64,000 nt of DNA, from positions 8,499,001 to 8,563,000 of the forward strand of contig OX387199.1 of NCBI GenBank assembly GCA_947561715.1, written 5' to 3'. This document shows, piece after piece, positions 50,690 to 62,091 of this stretch. Every line of letters begins with the position of its first letter. Within the stretch, counting starts at the first letter, position 1. Source of the DNA: Ascidia mentula. Lineage: Eukaryota; Chordata; Ascidiacea; Phlebobranchia; Ascidiidae. The translations under genes and the position numbers were made by a program. The notes beneath the pieces are model-generated. The model worked only from the letters and a program-made list of their open reading frames with translations, did no database searches and was not told the origin of the DNA.

Positions 50690-51050
50690 CATGGTAATTG
50701 CTGGCATATGCGTAACAGCACACGTTCAGGAAGTTCTATGAGACCAACGCGTTTAGCATATATCGCGTAAATTATACACAGCACTAGCTGCAGCGTTTGT
50801 TACAACATTTAAATTATTACAAGGGTTGAGTGAGATTTGGATTTCAAATCATCGCATATACAGCCGCCAGAAAACAAAGAGTGAGCAGAGAGAGATGAAC
50901 AAAAATGGTGCATTTTGTTCGTTTCGGTAACATTGGAATGACTCACCGCCTTCTCCTGATTAGTTTCGATCAACGTCTCTTTCAATGATGTGTGTTGCAG
51001 CGTTTTGATAAAGAACTTTTATGCTGCTATAACTGAAATTATAAAGTCCG
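50690..51050. repeat. Diverged duplicated block, copy 1
   Basis: It aligns collinearly with 51755-52070. Shared stretches include gttcagg.. tttagcatat, cagcac, aaattattaca/caaatattaca, tgcattttgttcg/tgcagtttgttcg, accgccttctc and gtctcttt..atgatg. Identity looks like roughly two thirds by eye. It has no coding frame. It is an old local duplication or two members of a dispersed repeat. Confidence 0.6.
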
Positions 51051-51144
51051 CCTTAAGTGTGCTCACTATAACCAATTATGAATTATGAATCTGACGTTCT
51101 TCTGGTGAAAAGCAACAAATATACACCTTTTGTTTAAAAAAGAT

Positions 51145-51200
51145 TGTATTTTCTGACGTTTCGCCTGTACAAACGACTAGGCTTCTTCAGAAAATAAAAC
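51145..51200. repeat. Short imperfect fold-back with tgacgtttcg...cttcttcag motif
   Basis: The sequence attttctgacgtttcgcc is followed by ggcttcttcagaaaat, which pairs imperfectly with it. A related tgacgtttcg...tcttctta motif occurs at about 55328-55357 and 60080-60110, and a looser version lies inside the 44012-44189 element. It is probably part of a dispersed repeat family. Confidence 0.45.
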
Positions 51201-51754
51201 AAACACAGTAGCGAACCCACGCGCAAAGAAATTAAGCGACGAAAAAATACAAAAGGGCGCAACAGCTAAGACACAGCGGGACATAAAACAATGGAGAACA
51301 TCAATCACGGATCAAACGGCCAAAGCCAAACGTGGGAAACAAAAGTTACGAATGGTTAACGGGAGAAATTGCGGAACACGGGCGAAAGTACTTTTCCATC
51401 ATTACAATTTAAAACATTAGGTAGCGAATAAATCCAACCCCAGGTGGGTTATGCCTGTGGTACGTCACGCAGGTCTTTCGTTTGGAAATTAGCCTATATG
51501 CCTATCACGTTCAGGCTACTAAACCATAGGCTAGTGCCTTGTGAATCTACCGTTTTTTTTCGTAAGATTTTTTATATTGCCGACTAAGAGTCCATATTTT
51601 GGGGCATAATAAAGCAACAAAACTTGCTATGATGTGTCTTATTCTTTGCTGGCAAATATAAGAAACAAATTCGTCTCAGGTTTTAGGTGGGTGTACATAC
51701 TGTATACACCGTATACTGTATATGTTGTGCGACGCAAGCGGTTTTCGTCTTCCT

Positions 51755-52070
51755 GCGTTGTTTCCAGTCATAGCACGCATGTTCAGCGGATTTAGCATAT
51801 GTTGCGTTTTTATGATGCACACTAACGACAGCACTTTTTGGCGCTCTCAAATATTACAGAGATTATAGGATACAACCGCAAGGAAACAGAATCAGTGTGA
51901 TTAGATTGAGTAACAAAATCAGTGCAGTTTGTTCGCTTCAGCAATAACGTAATTATATGAATTGAGATGATCGACCGCCTTCTCATCAGTACCTAGTTTT
52001 GTTAAAGGTCTCTTTTACTGATGACGTGTGTCATCAACCACCACCCTGTTCTAGCATAGGAATTTTGAAA
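51755..52070. repeat. Diverged duplicated block, copy 2
   Basis: Second member of the pair, about 1.06 kb downstream of copy 1 and in the same orientation. The conserved core is gtgcagtttgttcg, then accgccttctc, then aggtctcttttactgatga. No ORF is preserved between the two copies. Confidence 0.6.
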
Positions 52071-53037
52071 TTATAACCCGATATTGATATCGATTAAGTC
52101 CGGTTACTGACATCACTGTCCTAAACAAAACAAACGGTGTCATTCTGTTGATGAATAGTTTTCATCTCCGGTCTTATGTAGTTGTGTATCATAAATTACA
52201 TAGTCACCACCACTGTACGTATCTTGCGTCGAAGCAAGCCTTTCTATTTATTGGAAGCCGCATAAAGACGGCACAGTTTTTTTTAAAAACCCTTTTATGA
52301 AAAGGAAAATTTAAAGTATTGTGTTGTTGTTCTTTAATTGAGTTTTTCCAGAGATTTTTAAGCACAGGTTTTGACACTGACGAGCCTTCTATTCGTTGTC
52401 ATAATGTTTTGGTCTCCTAGAAAGGAAATAATGCTTGTTTTCAGAAAAGGGGTAGGTACATATGGGCATTAGAAAATACAGGGATCAGCACTCAGTTTCC
52501 AATCTGGCCAAAAGCATCACTTAGTAGCAAAACGGCTGAGTGCTATTGGTGCTGAATGCATTTAGCAATAATATATTTTGTGTTGTTTACGACCAACAAA
52601 ACTGTAAATCGTTGCGATCCTAATAGTTTTTCTCTAACTACGTATAATGGTCTCGCTCTCGAGGTAGTACAGGTCTGTTTGAGAGTGTTTGAAACATATT
52701 TTGTCAGGAAATTGACCACAGCACTTCCTGCAGCTGTCAACTGCATTGGGCGACAGTGCTGAAACGGTTAAACATGTAAATAACAACGCAGGTTTAGAAC
52801 AGCAAAATACCGCTTGAACGACGCCAACTAACCACTCAGCACAAAGTAAAAGATGAAATGAAGGAGTTTAGGTTCCCAGAGCAAGGGCTTGAACAAGAAT
52901 AATGGTGGGGCCGTCAGAATGTTAACAAAAAGTGATTTGAATTTGCCATTGCCAATCGCGCCACGGTCACACATGAGGTTTGCGTGAACTAATCATATTT
53001 TCTTTCTCAGCTTGCTGGGAATCCACTCTGCAGAGAA

Positions 53038-55045
53038 ATGGCTACAATTAGAAAATTACAAATATTTGGGGTGGCAACCGTAGTTATCTGTGCATTACTG
53101 TTATGGGGAGGAACTAACAGGAGTTGGAAAACAATGACCAACATGTCGGAATTCCACGGACAGAACACTCGGAAACATTCAAATGAGGACGCGAAGCTGA
53201 ACGTAAAGCAATGTGAAAATATGCTGCACAACTTGACTGTCGGAGAATGGAAAGAAAGACTTGAAGCAAATATCTCTAGTTTCGACAGCACACACCAGAT
53301 GTATTGGCGAAAGAAAGGGATTTTAAAAAACCTTTGGCGCGATGATGGAAAATGTGGTTACAAAAAGTAAGTAATATGTATGGTTAGTTATTAATTGCCA
53401 TGGTCGTCTATGTTAGACATATTAAGTACTTTCCAAAGATTAAAATATTTGAAATTTAATATATGTTCTTAATTGTGTTAAATTTATTCTAATTCAAACC
53501 ACACTGAAATTGTGATAGTGAGCACTTACTAAATTAACCATAACGTACGCAGTATTAACAACATGCTCTTCCTTTAAACCATACAACATGCTCTTCCTTG
53601 TAAATGGTATTAGGCATCCTACAAGGTACGCAGTAATATTTCATGCAATGGCATGATTGGCAGGATCATTCGACTGCGCAGCTTCTAAATACATGCTCGT
53701 ATCTGTGTACGGACAAACTAAAGTTTAATTTGTTTACAAAGTTTACAGGCAAGGGTTCTAGGCAGCAGATGGCCAGCAGTTGGAAGTTGGTGCGATAAAA
53801 ATAGCGAGAAACCATGTTGTAACAACAACGAAAATGGCATTTGCTCAAAATCGTCGCAGGAAACGTGCGATTGTGAGAGGTTGGTTAGTTTGGAAAAACA
53901 AAACTCTTGAACGAAATTTAGCTATGGCCATTAAAACCAACATATATAACACCAGCCGCATACTATTGCCTGCTTTGTAAAACGGTGTAGTAATTTTAGC
54001 ACTCATAAAAACAACTTCCTTTCACTAACATCAATCAACGGTTTTTTGCAAAAAGTTAAGCGTACATAACGCTATAAAACACATAAGCGATTTGGTAAGT
54101 AACAGAGAAGCGTTTTATTAAACCACACTTTGCAGTTGTGTCGACACACGAAAATATGTATACGCTGAGCTGTCCGACTGGCACACAAAAGACAGACGAT
54201 GTTCATGGACCAAACATAAAGGTCAACAAGCATGTGACGTCATCGAATCATCACCCTATCGCGACATACGTTTCGTTGGGGATTCTTTGATGCGAAACAT
54301 GTTTGCTAGTTTAATGATGTTGCTCACTGACGACATCCAGCGGGGAGCTTGGGGCAAGAAAATGACGGAGGAGCAAAAAGCTAAGTGTGTCGCTGAACAA
54401 TTCTTTTTTTGGGATGACTGCAGGGCTGTCATAAACTCTATAGTGGATTTGCAGTACAGGGAAAAACTGTGTGGAGGAAGAAATCTTAAATTTACAGCAA
54501 AGGTCCATCATTTCCACAGCTTTCTAGAAACTGAGGCGTTTCACAAACTCATGCATGAGTTGAAAGGAAAAGAAGGTGAATTTTTTTATTTGCTTACATT
54601 TTATATATCTCATGTAATCTTTTAAGGTACACTTGTCCTGGTTGGGGTTGGAATGCACATGAACATGGACGCCAAAGCTGTCATCACAAAGTACCTCGGA
54701 CCAGCTGTTCAAATCCGTCAGGATTTCTATAAAGACAAGAACGTGACGACGATTTCTATGTGGCCAAAGATATTTTTCATGTCGCCAATGCTTATTGGTT
54801 TGCTAAAACCGCCCGATTATTTGCACCTTGGACAAAACGATGTTGCAACTTCCAAGTATATCCCGGCTATTAGAGATTACTGCGATCAGTATTTGATACC
54901 ATTTTTCGACTATCGACCACTCACTAAGTTGGTGCACAGCTTCGATGGTTCGCATTTCGGGCTGGGTGTCAATTTAATGAAAAACCAAGTTTTGTTAAAT
55001 TACATTGCACAACAATCACTGAAATCCAAAGATGATGCACTATAG
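53038..55045 (+). CDS. Esterase-like gene B: type II membrane SGNH/PC-esterase family protein (4 exons, 433 aa)
   Basis: Exons are 53038-53366, 53766-53879, 54136-54575 and 54627-55045, with exon 2 and 3 sizes identical to genes A and C. The start was chosen because it places a hydrophobic anchor (about residues 6-25, IFGVATVVICALLLW) directly at the N-terminus and aligns with gene C. A Cys-rich linker (RWPAVGSWCDKN, KPCCNNN, ETCDCE) follows. The GDS nucleophile motif (DIRFVGDSLMRNMF, Ser198) and DGSH (Asp401/His404) supply the predicted triad. The exon 2 donor is a weak gttggt. It is a predicted Golgi-lumen acyl esterase or transferase with unknown substrate. Its nearest relative is gene C, 4.7 kb downstream. 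Confidence 0.87.
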
Positions 55046-56677
55046 TTTAAAACAGTGTTTCGCAAACATTTTGCGGTGGAACTGTGCAGGATTGTTAAAA
55101 TTGACTCAGATCACAAAAATTCTTCAATGGTTTGTCGTCGTTTATGTCCTTGTAGAGCAAAAGTCTTAACTGATATATTCACCAGTTTTTGTCTACAACT
55201 GGATCACGCGATGATCCATTGAGCCCTCTTTAAGAATCGCTGTTTTAACGTAAAACACGAGGCGTATACACTTTTAGTATATGTTCATGCGAACTGACTT
55301 TTGAGCAAATATTCACGTAGATTTTGACGTTTCGATTTCTATCAGGTCTTCTTAGCGTTTTCCCAACTTATGTCTTACAAAAGCAAAATACGCTGATCGC
55401 GAGCAGGTTGTTTATTTTCCTTTTCTATAAAACAACCTGCTGTAATTGTTTCCTCACCATGTTTTCTTTGCCGATCACGTGACGCTGCAAACTGCGCTAA
55501 CCCGTTTCCTATTTCCCAAGCGTTGGTGTTTTCGTGTGGTGCATGTGGGAGTGCCGCGCCATAAACCCGATGAAATCCCGTTGAATCGTTGGAGAAACTC
55601 GATATATTCAAATCATCGTTAATTTGTACCAACGGTTTTGTCCTTGAAAAACTTTGTTATTTCGGGTACTAACCATAGCACAATGTGAGTTTGTTGTTGT
55701 GATATCAAATATGAACCGTGATATAGGCGAATATATTCATCATGGTTTGTTGTGTACTGTGCTTGTAAATTCTTTGCGGGATTTTGATCATCATTATTCA
55801 AATACACGCACATGGGGGTAAAGCAGTGTGACATATTCCTAGGGTGGAATTTCCCAATACATTTGTGGTTGTTTTTGCACTATTTTAATTTCCGCTTTTT
55901 GTCACAGATTTTGTTGTACATTCGTTCACTGCACGACGTTGCTTTACACTAAAGCACTGGACTACACGTACACACAAAAAATTGTTCTTTGATTGTGGGT
56001 GCTTCTTTGTAGAAATGTTTTATATTCCAGCTATAAATCATTATCATAAATTCTGTTAAAACTTGCAGGGGCAATTGTATATCTAGGAATGCTGTGTGCA
56101 CACCATTGTAAATAATGGTAATAAAAGCCCTTTCTACTTGAACCTCTGTAAAAACTTATTGCTTTGCCGCGTGCACAAAATTGATCATGAAACTATGTTA
56201 TATCTGTGTGTAGTCTTGCATGCTTAGGTTTTCGCATTCTACGGCCACGTGTTAAGCTATTTTCTGTGTCATTGATCCAGTGGTTGTGCAGCAGGATTAA
56301 TAAATACTTATTCAGATTACTCATCAAACTTTGCCATCGAGGTTTATTTCGTGATGTTATTCACTAAATTCGTTGTTAACCGACGTTTCGGATGAAGCTT
56401 ACCAAAGATTCCAATGCTATAATGACACCCTTGCAAGTTAACGAAAATTTTGAGAACAGAATAATCAGGAAAATACTGAAAGATGAAAATGGGATGGGTG
56501 CAGTGGAATAGATACAACATACTGTGAAAATTATTGACTGACAGCAAAAAGTAAGTATTTTCTTATTTATTCTGACAAAAACTCCCTTTGACAATAATAT
56601 AGTGGCTTTTGATCCTTAGGTAGTTACCAGACTGATTGCCTCGTCTGGGCATCAATGCTAAAAGTATTTGACGGTTC
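53158..56677 (+). repeat. Tandem duplication, unit 1 (gene B from mid exon 1 plus 1.6 kb of 3' flank)
   Basis: From about 53158 to the shared endpoint agtatttgacggttc (56677), this region matches 58288-61423 closely, in both coding and noncoding sequence. Introns 1 and 2 are 399 and 256 bp here, against 167 and 77 bp in unit 2. B intron 1 also carries a local 25-bp-period repeat (caacatgctcttcctt at 53559 and 53584). Confidence 0.85.
55403..55440. repeat. Conserved hairpin in duplicated 3' flank, copy 1
   Basis: The arms gcaggttgttt (55403-55413) and aaacaacctgc (55430-55440) are exact reverse complements. The same hairpin is kept in the second duplication unit at 60157-60194, with loop changes. 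Confidence 0.7.
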
Positions 56678-57607
56678 CGAGAAATTTACAAATTATGACA
56701 CTGTAGCGGCCTCTCTCACTGCGTTTGCGTTCCTATAGCGAACCGGACAAATTGCCGCCTTTTTTCTTTTACCCTCGTCTCTCCTGGTTTATTCGCACAT
56801 TGTGTCATTGTTGTAGTTTGTATCTCGAATAAACACCTCGCTATAACACAATTTTAATAAAAATTACACATGCAACTATGATATATATATATTTCTTTAT
56901 ATATTGCTGGATTGCTGAGTACAAAACTTTCTAATATTTGTAGAATCGATGCCAACAGGCTTCATTACTATAGGAACAAAGGGTACATATTTGTTTATGT
57001 TGAAATGATTGTATTGTTGCGGCAAATTTGCAACAAACAAGATTTTTTTTTGCTGTGAGTCAACTAATTTGTACAGCATTACATACCAGCAAAACGATGC
57101 TCCGGGAGATGTGCATTGTAATTACACATCATATGTATCGAAGTATGTTGTTGAATTGGGTGTTTTAGTCACAATAGTGCATTTGATAACAACGTTCAAG
57201 TGATTAAGAGGTTTTGATAATTTTATGATAAACACAATGTCATCAATATGGCGAAAACATGGACTACGATCGCCACTGTCGCCTCATTGTTGAAAAACTT
57301 CGAAAACCTTGTCATGCTCTATGAAATAAACTAATCACACCAATTTATTGCTCCAGTAGAGGATGAACAGGTAGGTCTACGACAAATATCCGAGAAGATT
57401 TTTTCTCTGAGGTGTCATGTTCAATCGAAAGAGGTGCCATGTTCAATCGAAAGGTAGAGCTTTGTAAGGTGAAATGCAGATAAGAATGGAAACAGACTGC
57501 TGCAACCAAAACAAAATTAGTTCACACTTAATATGTGATTAGTAAATCAAAACTGGATCAAAAAACCAAAGGCCCCTGGCAGGCTGTCGATCGCACACCG
57601 TATCAAT
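56678..57607. other. Spacer between duplication unit 1 and the fold-back element
   Basis: AT-rich sequence with no recognisable exon. It contains a short TA repeat near 56880 and the first copy of a 13-bp direct repeat (57531-57543) that recurs at 57912. Confidence 0.4.
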
Positions 57608-57913
57608 AATAATGTATTAAAATCCCAACACAGCGATCTTTAGACAGCTCAGATCGAATTATTGAGAGAAAAATATATTTCGACTAAAACGGCATCATCA
57701 GTTTCTCCATTTACCAAAACTGCCAAAAAGTAAAAACAGAAAGGAAAAAGTCAAGAATCTAACGCAAAAAGGTTACGCAAGCTAAAAATAAATAAAAATT
57801 AATATTAATAACATTAAATTAATATTCGCCGTTTTAGGCGAAATATATTTTTCTCTCAATAAATCGATCTGAGCTGTCTAAAGATCGCTGTGTTAGGATT
57901 TTAATACATTATT
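57608..57913. mobile_element. 306-bp fold-back (MITE-like) element with 86-bp inverted arms
   Basis: The left arm 57608-57693 and right arm 57828-57913 are near-perfect reverse complements over 86 bases. Diagnostic blocks are cagcgatctttagacagctc in the left arm and its complement in the right arm. The 134-base loop has no ORF. It is a nonautonomous DNA-transposon-like element inserted 260 bases upstream of gene C. The 13-mer ttcacacttaata occurs at 57531-57543 and 57912-57924, but not exactly at both termini, so the target duplication is unclear. Confidence 0.85.
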
Positions 57914-58173
57914 CACACTTAATACTGATAGATTTTGCAACTAGAAGCGTCTATTTTAATGTAAACGATAAAGGTAAGTAGTCCAGATTGCCAAAACCAG
58001 GGGTACATACCATGAAGCCGCACGAGAACCAAACATACAGTTTCTTGTTTCAGAAAAAGTTATTTGGATCGAAAACTCTGGATTGATCCAACTGTCACTA
58101 CCACATGCAAAAGATTCATGTAAAATATTTGTACGTAAATTATGGTATCCTCTGTATATTATTCTCCAGAGAC

Positions 58174-59769
58174 ATGCCGCGTGTGAATAAACAGATTCTT
58201 AGGGTGTCAATCTTTTTATTCTTTGCATTTCTGTTCTGGATAGGAGCAACCAGTGGCTGGACTGTAACTGACATTTTAAAGTTCTACGGACAGATCAGCA
58301 CTAAGAAAAATTCAAATGAAGAAACGAAGCTGAATGTAAAGCAATGTGAAAATATGCTGCACAACTTGACTGTCGGAGAATGGAAACAAAGACTTGAAGC
58401 AAATATCTCTAGTTTCGACAGCACACACCAAATGTATTGGCGAAAGAAAGGGATTTTAAAAAACCTTTGGCGCGATGATGGAAAATGTGGTTACAAGAAG
58501 TAAGTAATGTGTATGGTTGGTTAATAATTATTGTGATAATCCATTTGAGATATAAGTTCATTCTAATTATTATGAATTGGCGAAAACATGTAATTGTATA
58601 TTGATATGTACGAACAACACTACAGTTTGTTTGCTCGCAAAGTTTACAAGCAAGGGTTCCAGGCAGCAGATGGCCAGCAGTTGGAAGTTGGTGCGATAAA
58701 AATAGCGAGAAACCATGTTGTAACAACAACGAAAATGGCATTTGCTCCAAATCGTCGCAGGAAACGTGCGATTGTGAGAGGTTGGTTAATTTGGACAAAC
58801 TAAATTCTTGATTATAACTTGTAACAAAGAAGCGTTTCATTATGACACAATTTGCAGTTGTGTCGACACACGAAAATATGTATACGCTGAGCTGTCCGAC
58901 TGGCACACAAAAGACAGACGATGTTCATGGACCAAACATGAAGGTCCACAAGCATGTGACGTCATCGAATCATCACCCTATCACGACATACGTTTCGTTG
59001 GGGATTCATTGATGCGGAACATGTTTGCTAGTTTAATGATGTTGCTCACTGACGACATCCAGCGGGGAGCTTGGGGCAAGAAAATGACGGAGCAGCAAAA
59101 AGTTAAGTGTGTGGCAGAACAATTCTTTTTTTGGGATGACTGCAGGGCTGTCATCAACTCTATAGAGGATTTGCAGTACAGGGAAAAGCTGTGTGGAGGA
59201 AGAAATCTTACATTTACGGCAAAGGTCCATGTTTTCCACAGCTTTTTAGAATCTGAGGCGTTTCACAAACTCATGCATGAGTTGAAAGGAAAAGAAGGTA
59301 AGTACTTTTTTGTTTGCTTACATTTCATAAATCTCATTTAATCTTTTAAGGCACACTTGTTCTGGTCGGGGTTGGAATGCACATGAACATGGACGCCAAA
59401 GCTGTCATCACAAGGTACCTCGGACCAGCTGTTCAAATCCGTCAGGATTTCTATAAAGACAAGAACGTGTCGACGATTTCTATGTGGCCAAAGATATTTT
59501 TCATGTCGCCAATGCTTATTGGTTTGCTAAAACCGCCCGATTATTTGCACCTTGGACAAAACGATGTTGCAACTTCCAAGTATATCCCGGCTATTAGAGA
59601 TTACTGCGATCAGTATTTGATACCATTTTTCGACTATCGACCACTCACTAAGTTGGTGCATAGCTTCGATGGTTCGCATTTCGGGCTGGGTGTAAATTTA
59701 ATGAAAAACCAAGTTTTGTTAAATTACATTACACAACAATCACTGAAATCCAAAGATGATGCACTATAG
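58174..59769 (+). CDS. Esterase-like gene C: type II membrane SGNH/PC-esterase family protein (4 exons, 432 aa)
   Basis: Exons are 58174-58499, 58667-58780, 58858-59297 and 59351-59769. The ATG at 58174 aligns with the start of gene B. An in-frame ATG at 58105 would add 23 residues ahead of the anchor, but an acceptor-like ctccag just before 58174 suggests it is not used. The signal anchor is about residues 9-24 (VSIFLFFAFLFWIG). The Cys-rich linker, the GDS motif (Ser197) and DGSH (Asp400/His403) match gene B almost exactly. From NVKQCENMLHNLTVGEW onward the proteins are nearly identical, while the first ~45 residues differ strongly. Introns are very short (167, 77 and 53 bp). Function is inferred as for gene B. 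Confidence 0.87.
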
Positions 59770-61423
59770 TTTAAAACAGTGTTTCGCAAACATTTTGCGG
59801 TGGAACTGTGCAGGATTATTAAAATTGACACAGATCACAAAAATTCTTCAATGGTCATGCATATAAAACTGTTTTATTTTACTTTGTCGTTGTTTATGTC
59901 CCTGTTAAGCAAAAGTCTTAACTGATATATTCACTAGTTTTTGTCCATACAACTGGATCACGCGATGTTCCGTTGAGCCCTCTTTAAGAATCGCTGTTTT
60001 AACGTAAAACACGAGGCGTATACACTTTTAGTATATGTCCATGAGAACTGACTTTTGAGCAAATATTCACGTAGATTTTGACGTTTCGATTCCTATCAGG
60101 TCTTCTTAGCGTTTTCAAAACTTGTATCTTAAAAAAGCAAAATACCCTGATCGCGAGCAGGTTGTTTATTTTCCTGTGCTATAAAACAACCTGCTGAATT
60201 GTTTCCTCACCAAGTTTTCTTTGCCGATCACGTGACGCTGCAAACTGTGCTAACCCGTTTCCTATTTCCTAAGCGTTGGTGTTTTCGTGTAATGCATGTG
60301 GGAGTGCCGCGCCATAAACCCGATGAAATCCCGTTGTATCGTTGGAGAAACTCGATATATTCAAATCATCGTTAATTTGTACTAACGGTTTTGTCCTTGA
60401 AAAACTTTGTTATTTCGGGTACTAACCATAGCACAATGTGAGTTTGTTGTTGTGATATCAAATATGAACCGTGATATAGGCGAATATATTCATTATGGTT
60501 TGTTGTGTATTGTGCTTGTAGATTCTTAGCGGGATTTTGATCATCATTATTCAAATACACTCACATGGGGTTAAAGCAGTGTGACACATTCCAAGGGGAG
60601 AATTTCCCTGTACATTTGTGGTAGTTTTGCACTATTTGCACTTCTGCTTTTTGTCACAGATTTTGTTGTTCATTCGTTCACTGCACGATGTTGCTTTACA
60701 CTAAAGCACTCCACGCACGTACACACAAAAAATTGTTCCTTGATTGTGGGTGCTCCTTTGCAGAAATGTTTTATATTCCATCTAGAAATCATTATCATAT
60801 ATTCTGTTAAAACTTGCAGGGGCAATTGTATATCTAGGAATGCTGTGTGCATATGAAACAATGGTAATGAAAGCCCTTTCCTACTTTAACCTCTAACACT
60901 CATTGCTTTGCCGCGTGCACAAAATTGATGATGAAACTGCGTTTGATATCTGTTTGTAGTCTTGCATGCTTACGTTTTTGGATTCTACGGCCACGTTTTG
61001 AGCTTTTTTCTGTGTCATTTAACCAGTGGTTGTGCTGCAGAATTAATAAATGCTTATTCGGATTACTCATCAAACTTTGTCATCGAGGTGTATTTTAAGA
61101 TGTTATTTGCTAAATTCGTTGTTAACCGAATTTTCGGATGAAGTTTACCAAACATTACAATGCTATAATGACACCCTTGTTAGTTAACGAAAATTTTGTG
61201 AACAGAATAACGAGGAAAATACTCAAAGCGAAGAATAGAATGGGCGCAGTGGAATAGATACAACATATTGTAAAAATTATTGACTGACAGCAAAAAGGAG
61301 GTATTTTCCTATTTATTCTGACAAAAACTCCTTTCGAAAATGATATAGTGGCCTTTGATCCTTTGGTAGTTACCAGACTGATTGCCTCGTCTGGTCATCA
61401 ATGCTGAAAGTATTTGACGGTTC
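58288..61423 (+). repeat. Tandem duplication, unit 2 (gene C from mid exon 1 plus 1.6 kb of 3' flank)
   Basis: Counterpart of 53158-56677. The shared 3' endpoint is agtatttgacggttc at 61423; beyond it the two flanks are unrelated. The noncoding 3' flank retains long identical blocks, for example around gtgtttcgcaaacattttgcgg and the gcaggttgttt hairpin, so the duplication or conversion is recent. Confidence 0.85.
60157..60194. repeat. Conserved hairpin in duplicated 3' flank, copy 2
   Basis: The arms gcaggttgttt (60157-60167) and aaacaacctgc (60184-60194) are exact complements. The stem is unchanged from copy 1 while the loop has changed. Confidence 0.7.
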
Positions 61424-61900
61424 TGCACTGTAAATTATATTGGTGGAAATTTAGGGGTGGTTTTTTGTTGTCGTGGCAACATCCACAAATGCGTGGAAAT
61501 ACACACATGTGGTATCACTATTTCCACGATTTACCTTACATCAGTATATCATGCATCCGTCCATCACCCAAAAGGTGGAGTTGGCCACCACTAATCAAAA
61601 CATTGGATATAATGAATTAAAATTCCGCTCACCAAATATTTAGAAAACATGTCTCATTTCGTTCATTAAGTATTTATTATAATACACCCAAGGCGTCAGT
61701 GCATTTGGCTTTTTAGTAAAACCTTGTTGAAATATATACTGCTAAATCTCACTCGTATGTCAAAATGACTTTTCAAATAGAAATTAATTTTTTGGGTTTG
61801 TTTTGATTTTAAATTACTGAAATAAACCAATTTAAACAGAGAGTGGGTCGCATTCAACCGTTGATTTTATTTATTATTTCTGTGGTTACGGCGTGGTCGT
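61424..61900. other. Spacer before the transposase-like gene
   Basis: AT-rich sequence lying beyond the duplication endpoint. No exon was recognised; a 68-codon ORF at 61414-61620 has no family features. Confidence 0.4.
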
Positions 61901-61924
61901 GGGAAAATTTACTGCGCATGCGCA
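61895..61924. promoter_or_regulatory. NRF1-type palindrome with adjacent RBPJ-like site; promoter of the downstream gene
   Basis: The sequence tgcgcatgcgca (61913-61924) is a perfect 12-bp NRF1 palindrome. A cgtgggaa motif (Su(H)/RBPJ-like) lies just upstream. Both are about 100 bases before a likely 5' UTR segment (tcaagtcaagatgg). A possible 45-base mini-intron follows (donor gtatgt at 62026, acceptor ttacag ending 62070). Confidence 0.5.
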
Positions 61925-62091
61925 TTTACGTCGTCCACTTCACGCAGTTTTCGTGAAACTTGTTTGATTTGGTGTCGTTATAATTTGTATAGTGCAACCG
62001 CTGTTAAAAAGTCAAGTCAAGATGGGTATGTATTAGTTGCATGTTTTATGTTATTTACTTACTTTTACAGTGTATTTAGCCTAATTTAAAA

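Larger units (their letters stand above)
49211..53037. other. Divergent intergenic region between genes A and B
   Basis: About 3.8 kb between head-to-head genes A and B. It holds the unrecognised ORF at 49701-49976, a diverged duplicated noncoding block (two copies, near 50690 and 51755) and a short hairpin motif near 51145-51200. Otherwise I see AT-rich sequence without exons. Confidence 0.4.

Noticed and set aside
53780-53980. 66-codon Arg-rich ORF, repeated at 58594-58803
   Set aside because: It is exon 2 of esterase-like genes B and C read in the wrong frame. The spliced frame gives the conserved RWPAVGSWC Cys-rich segment.
58105-58173. Upstream in-frame ATG for esterase-like gene C
   Set aside because: It would place 23 extra residues before the signal anchor and is preceded by no gene B counterpart. 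The ATG at 58174 aligns with gene B.
62022-62031. ATG followed at once by a gtatgt donor before the transposase-like gene
   Set aside because: Splicing it to the acceptor at 62070 gives a stop after four more codons, so it cannot be the protein start; at most it is a small upstream ORF.
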